Origin: Aliivibrio salmonicida LFI1238
Lineage (GTDB): Bacteria > Pseudomonadota > Gammaproteobacteria > Enterobacterales > Vibrionaceae
Assembly: GCF_000196495.1 (NCBI RefSeq)
Contig: NC_011312.1
Location: 434,001 to 498,000, forward strand
Length of the DNA stretch: 64,000 nt
Reading direction: 5' to 3'
In this document: positions 1-8,911 of the stretch, in pieces
How positions within the stretch are numbered: position 1 is the first letter of the stretch
Layout: the number at the start of each line of letters is the position of its first letter
Notes under the pieces: generated by a model
Database searches by the model: none
What the model saw: the letters and a program-made list of their open reading frames with translations, nothing else
What the model was told of the DNA's origin: nothing
Made by a program: the position numbers and the translations under genes

Positions 1-494
1 TTTTCATCTCCTGAATAGCATCGTGCAAGAGTATCTAGAACAACTAGCTGTACTTTTACATTTCTTGTTTGTTCTATTTCTTGTATTGCAGTGATAAGAG
101 CTTCTTGATTTGATTCTTCGGACATTGTAAGGCTGTGCCCTAAAACATAGAGATGTTCAGTTTTGATAGAGTTAGCTATTTCACAGGCTTTAATACGTTT
201 AGCTACACCCATCTGTCCTTCTGCTGCTACATAAACAACGGCTCCTTTTTTAACAGCATGATAATTCCAATGATTTCCTCTTGTGATAGAGCAGCACAGA
301 TCTATTGCTAGAAATGATTTGAGAGATCCACTGGCACCATAGATAATGCCAAATGAGGATGATGGTATTAGATCGTGAACAAGCCAATTTGCAACGCAGT
401 CATAACCTTTTGAACCTATAGAAAAAAGAAGGGTTCCAAAGCGTTCTAAATGGTTTTTAGTGTTTAGTTCTAAGTTTTGGATTTGTTGTGACAT
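1..494 (-). CDS. RepA-like AAA ATPase/helicase, partial
   Basis: This open frame runs off the left edge, so only the first ~164 residues are visible. It carries a Walker A P-loop (GASGSLKS, about residues 53-60), a following strand ending VVYVAAEG, and a hydrophobic Walker B-like strand ending VVLDTLAR. That arrangement is typical of the RepA/AAA_25 hexameric helicase-like ATPases of plasmids, phages and integrative elements, which act in replication or maintenance. The chosen ATG has a GGAG 9 bases upstream; another in-frame ATG at 509 has no visible ribosome-binding site. It lies 45 bases beyond an integrase gene on the same strand, so it is probably island cargo. The specific role is inferred from the fold only. 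Confidence 0.75.
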   Translation of the reverse strand, partial: MSQQIQNLELNTKNHLERFGTLLFSIGSKGYDCVANWLVHDLIPSSSFGIIYGASGSLKSFLAIDLCCSITRGNHWNYHAVKKGAVVYVAAEGQMGVAKRIKACEIANSIKTEHLYVLGHSLTMSEESNQEALITAIQEIEQTRNVKVQLVVLDTLARCYSGDE

Positions 495-539
495 ATGTTT
501 GAACTCCATTTTTTATGATTTTTTCTTCATTGATATTAA

Positions 540-1601
540 CTAAGCAACTAGAAGTCTCTCTGGAGATACTTTTAGTCGTAAATATATATTCATCAAAATA
601 TTTATATCTCTATGTCCAGTAATTTTAGCTATTTCAACTGGTGTAAGCCCAAGCTCGAAAAAGCGGCAAGCAGCTTCCGCTCGAAGATCATGAAAATGAA
701 GGTCTTTGATCTTTAACTTCTTCATTAACTTGCGCCAATTCGTACTAATTGAGGCTGATTTAATTGTAAAAATTAAGTCAGATTCAATGTTTTTTGGGAT
801 TTTAATTAGGATTTCTACCGCTTTTTTACTTAAAGGAATAGTTGTTGTTTGCCGTTTTGAATTACAAGGATGCTTACGGCCTCTAACGGTTAATGTTTTG
901 TTTTTTAAATTAAAATCTTGCCAGCGAAGTTTTGTTATTTCTCCACGTCGTAACGCAGTCTCAAGAGTTAATTCAAAAATATGTAATAAATAATTTTTTC
1001 TGTTCAAGCTAAGCTCATCGATAATAAGTTTTAATTCATTTTTATTTGGACGACGTGTTCTAATATCACTACGGGCAATAAAACCGTGGCGCTGTAATGA
1101 AGAGTACGCATTTGTAAATACAGACGAATCAAAAGGTAAATCGAAAAAAACACTTGCATCTTTTAATGCAGTAGAAAGATTGGATAGATCATGAGCTACA
1201 GTCTGAGGTTTCACTGTTTGACATCTAAGTACACAATGTTCAAACAAATGTTTTGCAGTTAAAGAAGTTAGAGGAATTTTTGCTATAGGATAAGATTGTA
1301 ATTTTTTTAAGTTTGAACGTTTAGATTTTTTTAAATTCTCTGCTGTAGGAGACCTTGTTAGAACCATCAACAGTACGTCAGAGATTAAAATTTTCTTTGG
1401 GTTTTTTTGAGCGTTTAACCAAGTAGCTCCTTTCGAATCGGCTTCCTTAGCTATTTTCTCTGACCACTTTTTTGCATCTATATATAAATTAAAACACTGG
1501 CAATATTCAGCGATTGTTTTACCGTATGACGTTAGACGGACACGAGCTTTATAGCTAGTGCCGTTTTTACGTTTAACAGTTTCAATCGTTTTTGTTGCCA
1601 T
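540..1601 (-). CDS. Tyrosine recombinase/integrase (first of tandem pair)
   Basis: A 353-residue tyrosine site-specific recombinase, expected to catalyse integration and excision of the element. The N-terminal part (about 1-60) resembles an AP2-like arm-binding domain, followed by a core-binding region. The catalytic domain shows the first Arg (TALRRGEI), the H-x-x-R box (HDLRAEAA), the GH box (ITGHRDIN) and the tyrosine in NIYLRL. It is clearly related to the second integrase at 1736, including the shared KARVRLTS near the N terminus and the HDLRAE box. The start follows a GAGG 10 bases upstream, which abuts a perfect inverted repeat. Base composition is AT-rich. The frame is intact. Confidence 0.93.
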   Translation of the reverse strand: MATKTIETVKRKNGTSYKARVRLTSYGKTIAEYCQCFNLYIDAKKWSEKIAKEADSKGATWLNAQKNPKKILISDVLLMVLTRSPTAENLKKSKRSNLKKLQSYPIAKIPLTSLTAKHLFEHCVLRCQTVKPQTVAHDLSNLSTALKDASVFFDLPFDSSVFTNAYSSLQRHGFIARSDIRTRRPNKNELKLIIDELSLNRKNYLLHIFELTLETALRRGEITKLRWQDFNLKNKTLTVRGRKHPCNSKRQTTTIPLSKKAVEILIKIPKNIESDLIFTIKSASISTNWRKLMKKLKIKDLHFHDLRAEAACRFFELGLTPVEIAKITGHRDINILMNIYLRLKVSPERLLVA

Positions 1602-1612
1602 TTTTTTTGAAC

Positions 1613-1643
1613 CTCAATTTCACAGTAGTCGTGTGAAATTGAG
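1613..1643 (-). promoter_or_regulatory. Perfect 12-bp inverted repeat in the leader of the first integrase
   Basis: CTCAATTTCACA (1613-1624) and its exact complement (1632-1643) flank a 7-base loop. The repeat sits just upstream of the first integrase's start. On the minus strand its 3' arm ends at the GAGG that would serve as ribosome-binding site. No T-run follows on the minus strand, so it does not look like a terminator. It could be an operator or a hairpin limiting integrase translation. Confidence 0.5.
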
Positions 1644-1735
1644 ATTAATCAATGAGAGATAGGTGTTCAATCAAACGTTGTGAAATTCTTATTAATATTA
1701 CAGATATTCGCAAGGTGTAGATTATTAAGGATATT

Positions 1736-2806
1736 TTATGAGGATAAATTATGGTGAATTTCAGAAATACCAAGACGGAGATAGACATTATTGAGGACGT
1801 TGATGTCTTTATGTCCTGTAATTTTAGACACTTCTACGATATTTAATCCTCGCTCAAAAAGCTGGCAGGCACCTTCAGCCCGAAGATCGTGGTAGTGGAG
1901 ATCTTCAATACCTTCTTCTTTACATACTCGTTGCCACGCAGCACCAATAGATTCTTTTTTATATGGAAAAATTAGTGTACCGACTTTAGGTTGACGCTCA
2001 ATGATCTCTTTTACTTTTTGGTAAAGTGGAATGATGCAGTTGTTGCCATGTTTATTTCTAGGATCTTTACGGTCACGTATAGTTAATGTGGAAGCTTTAA
2101 AGTCGACGTCATCCCATGTGATTCGCGTAATTTCACCTAATCTCATACATGTCATAATAGATAGATGAAAAATATCGACGAGAGGAATATTAGCGCAGCG
2201 GTGTGATTGTCGCCTTGTTAATCCCTGTTCCATTGTGACTAGTTCTTTGTTCGTTGGGCGTCGTTCTCTGCGTTGACTTCGACCAATAAGGTCATACCTT
2301 ACCAAGGTTGGAATTGCATCATGATGAGCTTTGGTATTTGCAATATAACCAAACATGGGCTCAGCAACGTCGATTACACTCTTGAGGTAGGTAATATCAT
2401 GATATATGGTTTGGGGTAGAGGGTGTGTAGACTCCTCTTTACGAACACGGCAATGATTAATAAGATCATGGGCTGTGAGTAAATCTGCTTGTATAAGGGC
2501 AATGTCATATGCTCTTAGTCGACTAAGAACAGCATATTTTGAACGACCAATAGAGGCTGAAGTGACTGGGTCAATTAGATATTTAGTAATAAGGTCACCA
2601 ATGAGAATTGTTTTTTGTTTTTCTGTTGGCACTCCACTTTTATTTAGTTGTTTAGCTAATTTAGTTGCCCAATTTTTAGCTTCACTCTCTTTGGTAAAAG
2701 TTTTTGATTGTTCGAAAATACGCTTCCTATTACTAGTTAATCGGACTCTAGCCTTATATTTTATTGCTTTTTTGCCTATAACTTTTTCGATAGCTACAGT
2801 TGCCAT
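1736..2806 (-). CDS. Tyrosine recombinase/integrase (second of tandem pair, next to dusA)
   Basis: A 356-residue tyrosine recombinase with all the expected catalytic motifs: Arg in TCMRLGEI, HYHDLRAEGA, the GH box ITGHKDIN, and the tyrosine in NVYLRL. The N-terminal ~60 residues (KARVRLTSNRKRI...) parallel those of the integrase at 540, so the two are paralogues or come from related elements. It is the gene nearest dusA and is transcribed away from it. dusA is a recognised target of a family of integrative elements whose integrase lies beside the dusA 5' end, so this protein is the better candidate for the enzyme that acted at this site. That assignment is inference from position. Confidence 0.93.
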   Translation of the reverse strand: MATVAIEKVIGKKAIKYKARVRLTSNRKRIFEQSKTFTKESEAKNWATKLAKQLNKSGVPTEKQKTILIGDLITKYLIDPVTSASIGRSKYAVLSRLRAYDIALIQADLLTAHDLINHCRVRKEESTHPLPQTIYHDITYLKSVIDVAEPMFGYIANTKAHHDAIPTLVRYDLIGRSQRRERRPTNKELVTMEQGLTRRQSHRCANIPLVDIFHLSIMTCMRLGEITRITWDDVDFKASTLTIRDRKDPRNKHGNNCIIPLYQKVKEIIERQPKVGTLIFPYKKESIGAAWQRVCKEEGIEDLHYHDLRAEGACQLFERGLNIVEVSKITGHKDINVLNNVYLRLGISEIHHNLSS

Positions 2807-2925
2807 ATATAATCTTCCTAAATTCGTTAATGAATAGAAAGGGGTTGATGATTTTAAAGTACCTATTTGAAGTACTTACGAGCTGAATGTATAATTACGT
2901 TCCAAGAGCTCGTGCGTGTCTTATT

Positions 2926-2953
2926 TGTCCCCAAAAACATCCCTTAGGGGACA
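2926..2953. repeat. Inverted repeat between integrase and dusA
   Basis: TGTCCCC and GGGGACA face each other across 14 bases in the 207-base gap between the second integrase and dusA. Its place at the element end suggests an integrase or accessory-protein binding site, or an operator for the integrase. There is no T-run to make it a terminator. The rest of the gap shows no gene. Confidence 0.35.
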
Positions 2954-3049
2954 TTTGAGGTAATAAACTCGATAATATCGCTCGTTTTATACCGTTTTGC
3001 CGTAATAGAATGTATGGCTAACACTTTGAATAGTAAAGAGATTTTAACT

Positions 3050-4030
3050 ATGCATCCACTACAACGCTTTTCTGTCGCTCCAATGCTTGATTGGACTGAC
3101 CGCCATTGCCGCTATTTTCATCGACAATTATCTGAGCATGCTCTTTTATATTCCGAGATGATCACGACGGGTGCCATTATTCATGGGAAAGGTGATTTCC
3201 TTGCTTACAATGAAGAAGAGCATCCATTAGCACTGCAATTAGGGGGCTCAAACGCGAAAGATTTAGCACATTGTGCGAAATTAGCGGCAGATCGTGGTTA
3301 TGATGAAATAAACTTGAATGTAGGTTGTCCATCAGATCGTGTTCAAAACGGTCGTTTCGGTGCTTGTTTGATGGCCGATCCAGAATTAGTGGCTGAATGT
3401 ATTGCTGAAATGAAAGCGGTTGTCGATATTCCAGTGACAGTTAAAACACGCATAGGTATTGATGATCAAGATAGCTATGAGTTTTTAACTAAATTTGTAT
3501 CAACGGTCCATGAAAAAGGCGGTTGTGACCAATTTACCATCCATGCGCGTAAAGCGTGGCTGAGTGGATTAAGCCCTAAAGAAAACCGTGAGATCCCACC
3601 GCTTGATTACCCTCGAGCGTATCAAATTAAGAAAGATTTCCCTCAACTGATCATTGCTGTGAATGGTGGAATTAAAACACTTGAAGAAGCAAAAGAACAT
3701 TTAGCGCATTTAGATGGTGTAATGATTGGTCGCGAAGCGTATCAAAGCCCATACTTATTAGCGGAAGTTGATCAACAGTTGTTTGGTAGCGATAAACCAA
3801 TTAAAAAACGCCGTGAAATTGTTGAATCAATGTATCCGTATATTGAGCGTCAATTGGAGAATGGGGCTCATTTAGGCCACATTACTCGTCATATGCTTGG
3901 GTTATTTCAAAGTATGCCAGGTGCAAGACAATGGCGACGTTACATCAGTGAAAATGCACACAAACCAGGCTCAGGTATTGAAGTGGTTCAAGCCGCTCTT
4001 GCTAAAATTCCAGCCGAACTGGATGTGTAA
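3050..4030 (+). CDS. dusA: tRNA-dihydrouridine(20/20a) synthase DusA
   Basis: A flavin-dependent enzyme that reduces uridine to dihydrouridine in the tRNA D-loop. The protein closely follows E. coli DusA: SVAPMLDWTDRHCRYF near the N terminus, INLNVGCPSDRVQNG with the catalytic Cys, KTRIGIDD, the HARKAWLSGLSPKENR loop and the C-terminal ITRHMLGLFQ. The ATG at 3050 is preceded by AGAG at reasonable spacing; an in-frame ATG at 3014 would add 12 residues but has no visible ribosome-binding site. The gene body is intact although a mobile element abuts its 5' end. In dusA-targeted elements the element rebuilds the first codons and promoter, so expression of this copy may depend on element sequence. 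Confidence 0.96.
   Translation: MHPLQRFSVAPMLDWTDRHCRYFHRQLSEHALLYSEMITTGAIIHGKGDFLAYNEEEHPLALQLGGSNAKDLAHCAKLAADRGYDEINLNVGCPSDRVQNGRFGACLMADPELVAECIAEMKAVVDIPVTVKTRIGIDDQDSYEFLTKFVSTVHEKGGCDQFTIHARKAWLSGLSPKENREIPPLDYPRAYQIKKDFPQLIIAVNGGIKTLEEAKEHLAHLDGVMIGREAYQSPYLLAEVDQQLFGSDKPIKKRREIVESMYPYIERQLENGAHLGHITRHMLGLFQSMPGARQWRRYISENAHKPGSGIEVVQAALAKIPAELDV
3065..3130. other. Probable attachment site (element/chromosome junction) in the dusA 5' end
   Basis: Elements of the dusA-targeted family recombine at a short sequence within the first ~100 bases of dusA, over the codons for the conserved SVAPMLDWTDRHC segment. Here integrase genes sit directly upstream of that segment, so the junction is expected in this interval. 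The matching repeat at the other end of the element lies outside the window, so the exact core cannot be fixed. Confidence 0.4.
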
Positions 4031-4148
4031 GCTTTTGATATTGAGCTGATAAGTTTTATATAGAAAGAAAAAGAAGAGTACATAAATAAACCAAATCGTT
4101 TATTATGACCGCAGATGAACCAAATAGCGTCGCAAATGGAGACTACGC

Positions 4149-4847
4149 ATGAACAAATTATCCCTCACCACTGTTGTTGCTTCTGTTGTCTTAGTATTGG
4201 CAGTACCTGCACATTCAGCAGAGAAGGAGTTTACGACTAAAATTGCTATTGATGCGTGGTTCCCTGATGGAAAGGTTGGCTCTAAAGATAATGCCGTTCG
4301 TGATAATGATGTTGATGCATCACAAGCGTTTTCTATTGCATTTGAACATCCATACCCAATTTTACCAAATGTAAAAGTACGTTATACCCCTGTGAAAGCA
4401 GATCGTTTTGAATATGATCAAATCGATTATACGGGTTACTATAAATTATTAGACACTAACGGTCTTCAGTTTGATGTAGGTTTGACCTTAACGCAGTTTG
4501 CCAATGGTGAATTCAATAAAGGTGGCTCTGTTGATTCAACGCAACCACACGATCAAAGCTTTAGTGAAACGGCGATGAACATGTACGCGGATGCGTCACT
4601 GCATATTCCAAATACAAACTTCCATATTTTTGGTCAGTATGATTTTGGTAGCAGCAGCGATACTCGAACAATGGATGGTCAAGCAGGGGTTAAGTACATT
4701 CTTCCTGTTGATGAAACCGTTGATGTTGAATTCAAGCTGGGTTATCGAGTTATGGATCATGAGTTTGGTTACTTTGAAGGTTTTGATAGCGACCAAGCAA
4801 ACGTCATGGTAGATGGCTGGTTCGGCGGTTTGTCATTTGATTTCTAA
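4149..4847 (+). CDS. TIGR04219-like outer membrane beta-barrel protein
   Basis: A 232-residue exported protein. Residues 1-23 form a signal peptide ending AHSA with a hydrophobic core. The rest alternates hydrophobic and polar residues in strands with many Gly, Asp and aromatic residues (YTGYYKLLDTN, FDVGLTLTQF, DVEFKLGYRVMDHEF) and ends in an aromatic residue, FDF, typical of Omp85-dependent outer membrane barrels. This matches the TIGR04219 family of vibrio outer membrane proteins, whose function is unknown. It is monocistronic, with its own terminator at 4872. The start is supported by GGAG about 10 bases upstream. Confidence 0.8.
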   Translation: MNKLSLTTVVASVVLVLAVPAHSAEKEFTTKIAIDAWFPDGKVGSKDNAVRDNDVDASQAFSIAFEHPYPILPNVKVRYTPVKADRFEYDQIDYTGYYKLLDTNGLQFDVGLTLTQFANGEFNKGGSVDSTQPHDQSFSETAMNMYADASLHIPNTNFHIFGQYDFGSSSDTRTMDGQAGVKYILPVDETVDVEFKLGYRVMDHEFGYFEGFDSDQANVMVDGWFGGLSFDF

Positions 4848-4871
4848 TCAAAGATAACAAAAATTATTGAG

Positions 4872-4907
4872 AATAGCGGCGCAGGAAACTGAGTCGCTAT
4901 TTTTTTA
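4872..4907 (+). terminator. Rho-independent terminator after the outer membrane protein gene
   Basis: AATAGCG pairs with CGCTATT across a 16-base loop and runs into a T-run (4901-4907). Confidence 0.8.
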
Positions 4908-4992
4908 TTTAAAATTTGCTCAATCTAGGTTTATTGACCATGCTTATAGAATGGATATAACTATGATATTCATATTTGTTAAGGATGCAGTT

Positions 4993-5223
4993 ATGACGAC
5001 ATTAAGTGAATTAAAATTGATGTACCAAGAAGACCAACTTGTTGAGGCCGTAATTGAATCAGCGATGGTAGAAGATACTTGGATTGTAGAATTTCGCCAT
5101 GTCCACGGAGGCCTTGTTTTACTTACGGATATGAAGGGAGGAGAGCTGAAATACAGGGATTTAGAATCGGCGTCAAAAAGCGCATTAGCCGTTGGATTCA
5201 ATCAAGTCAGGATTAATGATTAG
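4993..5223 (+). CDS. Small conserved-type hypothetical protein (76 aa)
   Basis: The start is set by AAGGA 8 bases before the ATG; longer versions would begin inside the preceding terminator. The protein is acidic and mixed alpha/beta, with no signal peptide or membrane segment. It begins MTTLSELKLMYQEDQL, followed by a strand-rich middle (WIVEFRHVHGGLVLLTD) and a C-terminal helix that might bind a ligand or partner. I do not recognise a family with a known function. It stands alone upstream of cysJ, about 135 bases away, and is probably not co-transcribed with the cys genes. Confidence 0.7.
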   Translation: MTTLSELKLMYQEDQLVEAVIESAMVEDTWIVEFRHVHGGLVLLTDMKGGELKYRDLESASKSALAVGFNQVRIND

Positions 5224-5357
5224 TGCTTATAATGAACAAATAAAGACAAAGCAAACATTTCTTTCTTCCAAAAAGTTATAAAACATTCTTATCTATTCTT
5301 TCTTGTTATTGGAAAGAGTCGCTAATCTAACATGACGCAATGAATAGGGATGTCGTC

Positions 5358-7181
5358 ATGTTATTAAAGGAACTCTCCGCACTCGCTAGCCCACTTAATG
5401 ATCAACAAATAGGTCAATTACAGCTAGCCGCTTCAGAATTATCTCCACAACAACTTGCTTGGGTAAGTGGTTATCTTTGGGGGGTAAGCCAAACATCTGG
5501 TGCCACACAACCAGCAAACCAAGCCGCCGTGGCGGTATCAAGTGAGCCTGTTAGTAAATTATCAATTATTTATGCCTCACAAACCGGTAATGCAAAAGGT
5601 GTCGCTGAAGCATTAAAAGCAGAAGCGTCAGCGATTGGTATTCGTGTTGAATTATTTGATGCGAGTGATTATAAAGGCAAAAACCTCGCTAAAGAAACGC
5701 ACGTTATTATTGTTGCATCTACTAATGGTGAGGGAGAAGCCCCTGATAATGGCATTGAGCTGCATGAATTTTTACAATCGAAAAAAGCACCTAAGCTAGA
5801 TAAATTACACTATGGTGTGATTGGTTTAGGGGATTCAAGCTATGAATTTTTTTGCCAAACCGGGAAAGATTTTGATGGCTTTCTAGCCAAAAAAGGAGCA
5901 ACCGCATTTATTGATCGTATTGATCTGGATGTTGATTATGAAGCTTCTGCCGTTGAGTGGCGTAAACAAGCGTTAGAGAAAGTAAAAGAAACCTTATCAA
6001 CAGATAATGAGTCTAAAAATGGACAGGTAGTGCAATTACCTGTTGGTCAAGCGGCGCGCTCTGCTTCGCAATATTCAAAACAAAACCCATACACCGCGAC
6101 ATTATTAGCCAGTCAGAAAATTACGGGTCGAGATTCAGGTAAAGATGTTCGCCATATTGAAATTGATCTTGAAGATTCAGGATTAACTTATCAGCCAGGT
6201 GATGCATTAGGTGTGTGGTTTGAAAATAGTCTAGAGTTAGTCACCGCTGTGTTAAAACAAGTTGGATTAACTGGAGAAGAACACATTGAAGTCGATGATG
6301 AATCAATATCTCTTCAAAAAGCCTTAATTGAAAAATATGAAATCACATCAGCAAATCCACAGCAAGTCAGCAAGTTTTCAGAGCTATCAGGCAGTAAAAA
6401 GTTAGAGAAGTTAGTTCAAGACAAAGATAAGTTACGTCAATACGCTGGCAATACTCAAGTGATTGATCTGTTATCAGAAAAGAAAACCAAATTAACGGCA
6501 GAGCAACTAGTGGGTTTACTTCGCCGTCTAACGCCTCGTTTATATTCTATTGCTTCAAGCCAGAGTGAAGTGGATGAAGAAGTTCACCTGACTGTCGGTG
6601 TGGTTGAATATCAACTGGGGGATGAAACTCGATTCGGTGGTGCCTCTAGCTTTTTATCTCATCGTCTAGAAGAAGGCGCAGAAGTGAACGTGTTTATTGA
6701 ACACAATAATAATTTCAAACTTCCTCAAGATGACAACGTGCCAGTCATCATGATTGGTCCTGGTACGGGTATTGCCCCTTTCCGTGCGTTTGTTCAAGAA
6801 CGTGACAATCGTGATGCAGAAGGTAAAAACTGGTTATTCTTTGGTGATAGAACTTTTACGCAAGATTTCTTATACCAAGTTGAATGGCAAAAATACCTTA
6901 AGTCAGGTGTTATAAATCAATTAGATGTGGCGTTCAGTCGTGATCAACAAGAAAAAGTCTATGTTCAACATCGTATCTTAGAGCATTCAATTCAAGTGTG
7001 GCAGTGGCTGCAAGATGGCGCTTATATTTATGTCTGTGGTGATGCCACTCGCATGGCAAAAGACGTACATGAAGCATTAATTACGATTGTTGAGCAGCAA
7101 GGAAAAAAGAACAGAGAAGAAGCAGAGCAATTTGTAAATGATCTGCGTAAGGCGAAACGTTACCAAAGGGATGTGTACTAA
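5358..7181 (+). CDS. cysJ: Sulfite reductase [NADPH] flavoprotein alpha-component CysJ
   Basis: Carries electrons from NADPH through FAD and FMN to CysI for the reduction of sulfite to sulfide. The flavodoxin domain starts after a linker (SIIYASQTGNAKG, about residue 62) and includes STNGEGEAPDN. The FAD-binding ferredoxin-reductase-type domain shows RLYSIASS. The NADPH-binding part shows GPGTGIAPFRAF and YVCGDATRMAKDV, and the protein ends RYQRDVY as in enterobacterial CysJ. At ~607 residues it has normal length. The ATG at 5358 has AGGGA 7 bases upstream; an in-frame ATG at 5340 lacks one. Its stop overlaps the cysI start (TAATG), so the two subunits are probably translationally coupled. 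Confidence 0.96.
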   Translation: MLLKELSALASPLNDQQIGQLQLAASELSPQQLAWVSGYLWGVSQTSGATQPANQAAVAVSSEPVSKLSIIYASQTGNAKGVAEALKAEASAIGIRVELFDASDYKGKNLAKETHVIIVASTNGEGEAPDNGIELHEFLQSKKAPKLDKLHYGVIGLGDSSYEFFCQTGKDFDGFLAKKGATAFIDRIDLDVDYEASAVEWRKQALEKVKETLSTDNESKNGQVVQLPVGQAARSASQYSKQNPYTATLLASQKITGRDSGKDVRHIEIDLEDSGLTYQPGDALGVWFENSLELVTAVLKQVGLTGEEHIEVDDESISLQKALIEKYEITSANPQQVSKFSELSGSKKLEKLVQDKDKLRQYAGNTQVIDLLSEKKTKLTAEQLVGLLRRLTPRLYSIASSQSEVDEEVHLTVGVVEYQLGDETRFGGASSFLSHRLEEGAEVNVFIEHNNNFKLPQDDNVPVIMIGPGTGIAPFRAFVQERDNRDAEGKNWLFFGDRTFTQDFLYQVEWQKYLKSGVINQLDVAFSRDQQEKVYVQHRILEHSIQVWQWLQDGAYIYVCGDATRMAKDVHEALITIVEQQGKKNREEAEQFVNDLRKAKRYQRDVY

Positions 7182-8911
7182 TGAGCGAACAAATTGCAGT
7201 AAAAACAATCTTATCAGGCACAGAACTTGGCCCATTAGCGGATAACGAGCGTCTAAAGCGTGAAAGCAAAAACCTTCGAGGTACGATCGTTGAGGATCTT
7301 CAAGATCGCATTACGGGCGGTTTTACCAACGATAATTTTCAATTGATCCGTTTTCACGGCATGTATCAGCAAGATGACCGAGATATTCGAGCTGAGCGTG
7401 CAAAACAAAAATTAGAACCTCTGCATAACGTAATGCTTCGTGCACGTATGCCGGGTGGAATTATTACCCCAAAACAGTGGTTAGCGATTGATAAGTTTGC
7501 AGAAGAAAATACATCGTATGGCAGCTTACGTTTAACTACACGTCAAACCTTTCAGTTTCATGGTGTATTAAAGCCAAACATTAAATTAATGCATCAAACA
7601 TTGAATAGCATTGGTATTGATTCGATTGCAACTGCGGGTGATGTAAACCGAAATGTATTGTGTACGACCAATCCGGTGGAATCAGAGCTACATCAAGAAG
7701 CTTACGAGTGGGCAAAAAAAATCAGTGAGCATTTATTACCAAAAACTCGTGCGTATGCTGAGATCTGGTTGGATGGTGAAAAATTAGAAACCACAGATGA
7801 AGAGCCTATTTTAGGCAGTAACTATCTTCCTCGTAAATTTAAAACTACCGTCGTTATTCCACCACAAAATGATGTTGATGTGCATGCCAATGATTTGAAT
7901 TTCATTGCCATTGCAAATAACGGCAAATTAGTTGGTTTTAATGTATTGGTTGGTGGGGGCCTTGCGATGACGCATGGTGATACGGCAACGTACCCTCGTC
8001 GAGCGGATGATTTTGGTTTTGTGCCATTAGAAAAAACATTGGAAGTGGCGGCAGCGGTAGTAACGACTCAGCGTGATTGGGGTAATCGTTCAAATCGTAA
8101 AAATGCAAAAACAAAATACACGTTAGATCGCGTGGGTGTTGACGTCTTTAAAGCGGAAGTCGAAAAGCGTGCTGGTATTCAATTTGAAGCAAGCCGTCCT
8201 TATGAGCTAACAGAACGTGGTGATCGAATTGGTTGGGTAGATGGCATTGATGGTAAGCACCATCTTGCATTATTTATCGAAAATGGTCGTTTATTAGACT
8301 ACCCAGGTAAGCCATTAAAAACCGGTGTTGCTGAGATTGCTAAGATCCACCAAGGTGATTTTAGAATGACAGCCAATCAAAACTTAATTGTTGCTGGGGT
8401 ACCTGCTGAGCAAAAAGATCAGATAGAGCAAATTGCTCGAGAGCATGGTTTAATTGATGATGGGCATTCAGAACAACGTAAAAACTCAATGGCGTGTGTG
8501 GCTTTTCCTACTTGTCCATTAGCGATGGCAGAAGCAGAACGTTTCCTTCCTGAATTTGTCACAGAGATTGAAGGGGTACTGAAAAAACATAATTTGCCAG
8601 AAGACGATAATATTATTTTCCGAGTGACGGGATGCCCTAATGGGTGCGGTCGAGCAATGCTTGCTGAGATTGGTTTAATCGGTAAAGCTCCGGGTCGTTA
8701 TAATTTCCATTTAGGCGGTAATCGCAGTGGTACTCGTGTTCCTAAAATGTACAAAGAAAATATAACGGATCGCCAAATCTTATCAGAGATTGATGAATTG
8801 GTTGGTCGTTGGGCAACTGAGCGTCAAGAGAATGAAGGCTTTGGTGATTTTACCATTCGAGCCGGAATTGTGGATGAAGTGAAAGTATCAAAAAGGGACT
8901 TTTATGCCTAA
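7181..8911 (+). CDS. cysI: Sulfite reductase hemoprotein beta-component CysI
   Basis: The 576-residue catalytic subunit reduces sulfite to sulfide by six electrons using a coupled siroheme and [4Fe-4S] cluster. The cluster/siroheme Cys ligands are present in two groups near the C terminus: ACVAFPTCPLAMAEAE and TGCPNGCGRA. Siroheme- and substrate-contacting arginines are in the conserved LRLTTRQTFQFHG region. It starts at the cysJ stop and overlaps cysH by 8 bases, so cysJIH reads as one operon. Confidence 0.97.
   Translation: MSEQIAVKTILSGTELGPLADNERLKRESKNLRGTIVEDLQDRITGGFTNDNFQLIRFHGMYQQDDRDIRAERAKQKLEPLHNVMLRARMPGGIITPKQWLAIDKFAEENTSYGSLRLTTRQTFQFHGVLKPNIKLMHQTLNSIGIDSIATAGDVNRNVLCTTNPVESELHQEAYEWAKKISEHLLPKTRAYAEIWLDGEKLETTDEEPILGSNYLPRKFKTTVVIPPQNDVDVHANDLNFIAIANNGKLVGFNVLVGGGLAMTHGDTATYPRRADDFGFVPLEKTLEVAAAVVTTQRDWGNRSNRKNAKTKYTLDRVGVDVFKAEVEKRAGIQFEASRPYELTERGDRIGWVDGIDGKHHLALFIENGRLLDYPGKPLKTGVAEIAKIHQGDFRMTANQNLIVAGVPAEQKDQIEQIAREHGLIDDGHSEQRKNSMACVAFPTCPLAMAEAERFLPEFVTEIEGVLKKHNLPEDDNIIFRVTGCPNGCGRAMLAEIGLIGKAPGRYNFHLGGNRSGTRVPKMYKENITDRQILSEIDELVGRWATERQENEGFGDFTIRAGIVDEVKVSKRDFYA

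Noticed and set aside
1..494. Apparent frameshift in the left-edge ATPase
   Set aside because: On rereading the minus strand carefully the frame is continuous to the edge; it is merely partial.
4867..4992. Longer N terminus for the 76-residue protein
   Set aside because: It would start inside the terminator of the previous gene, while the ATG at 4993 has a good ribosome-binding site.
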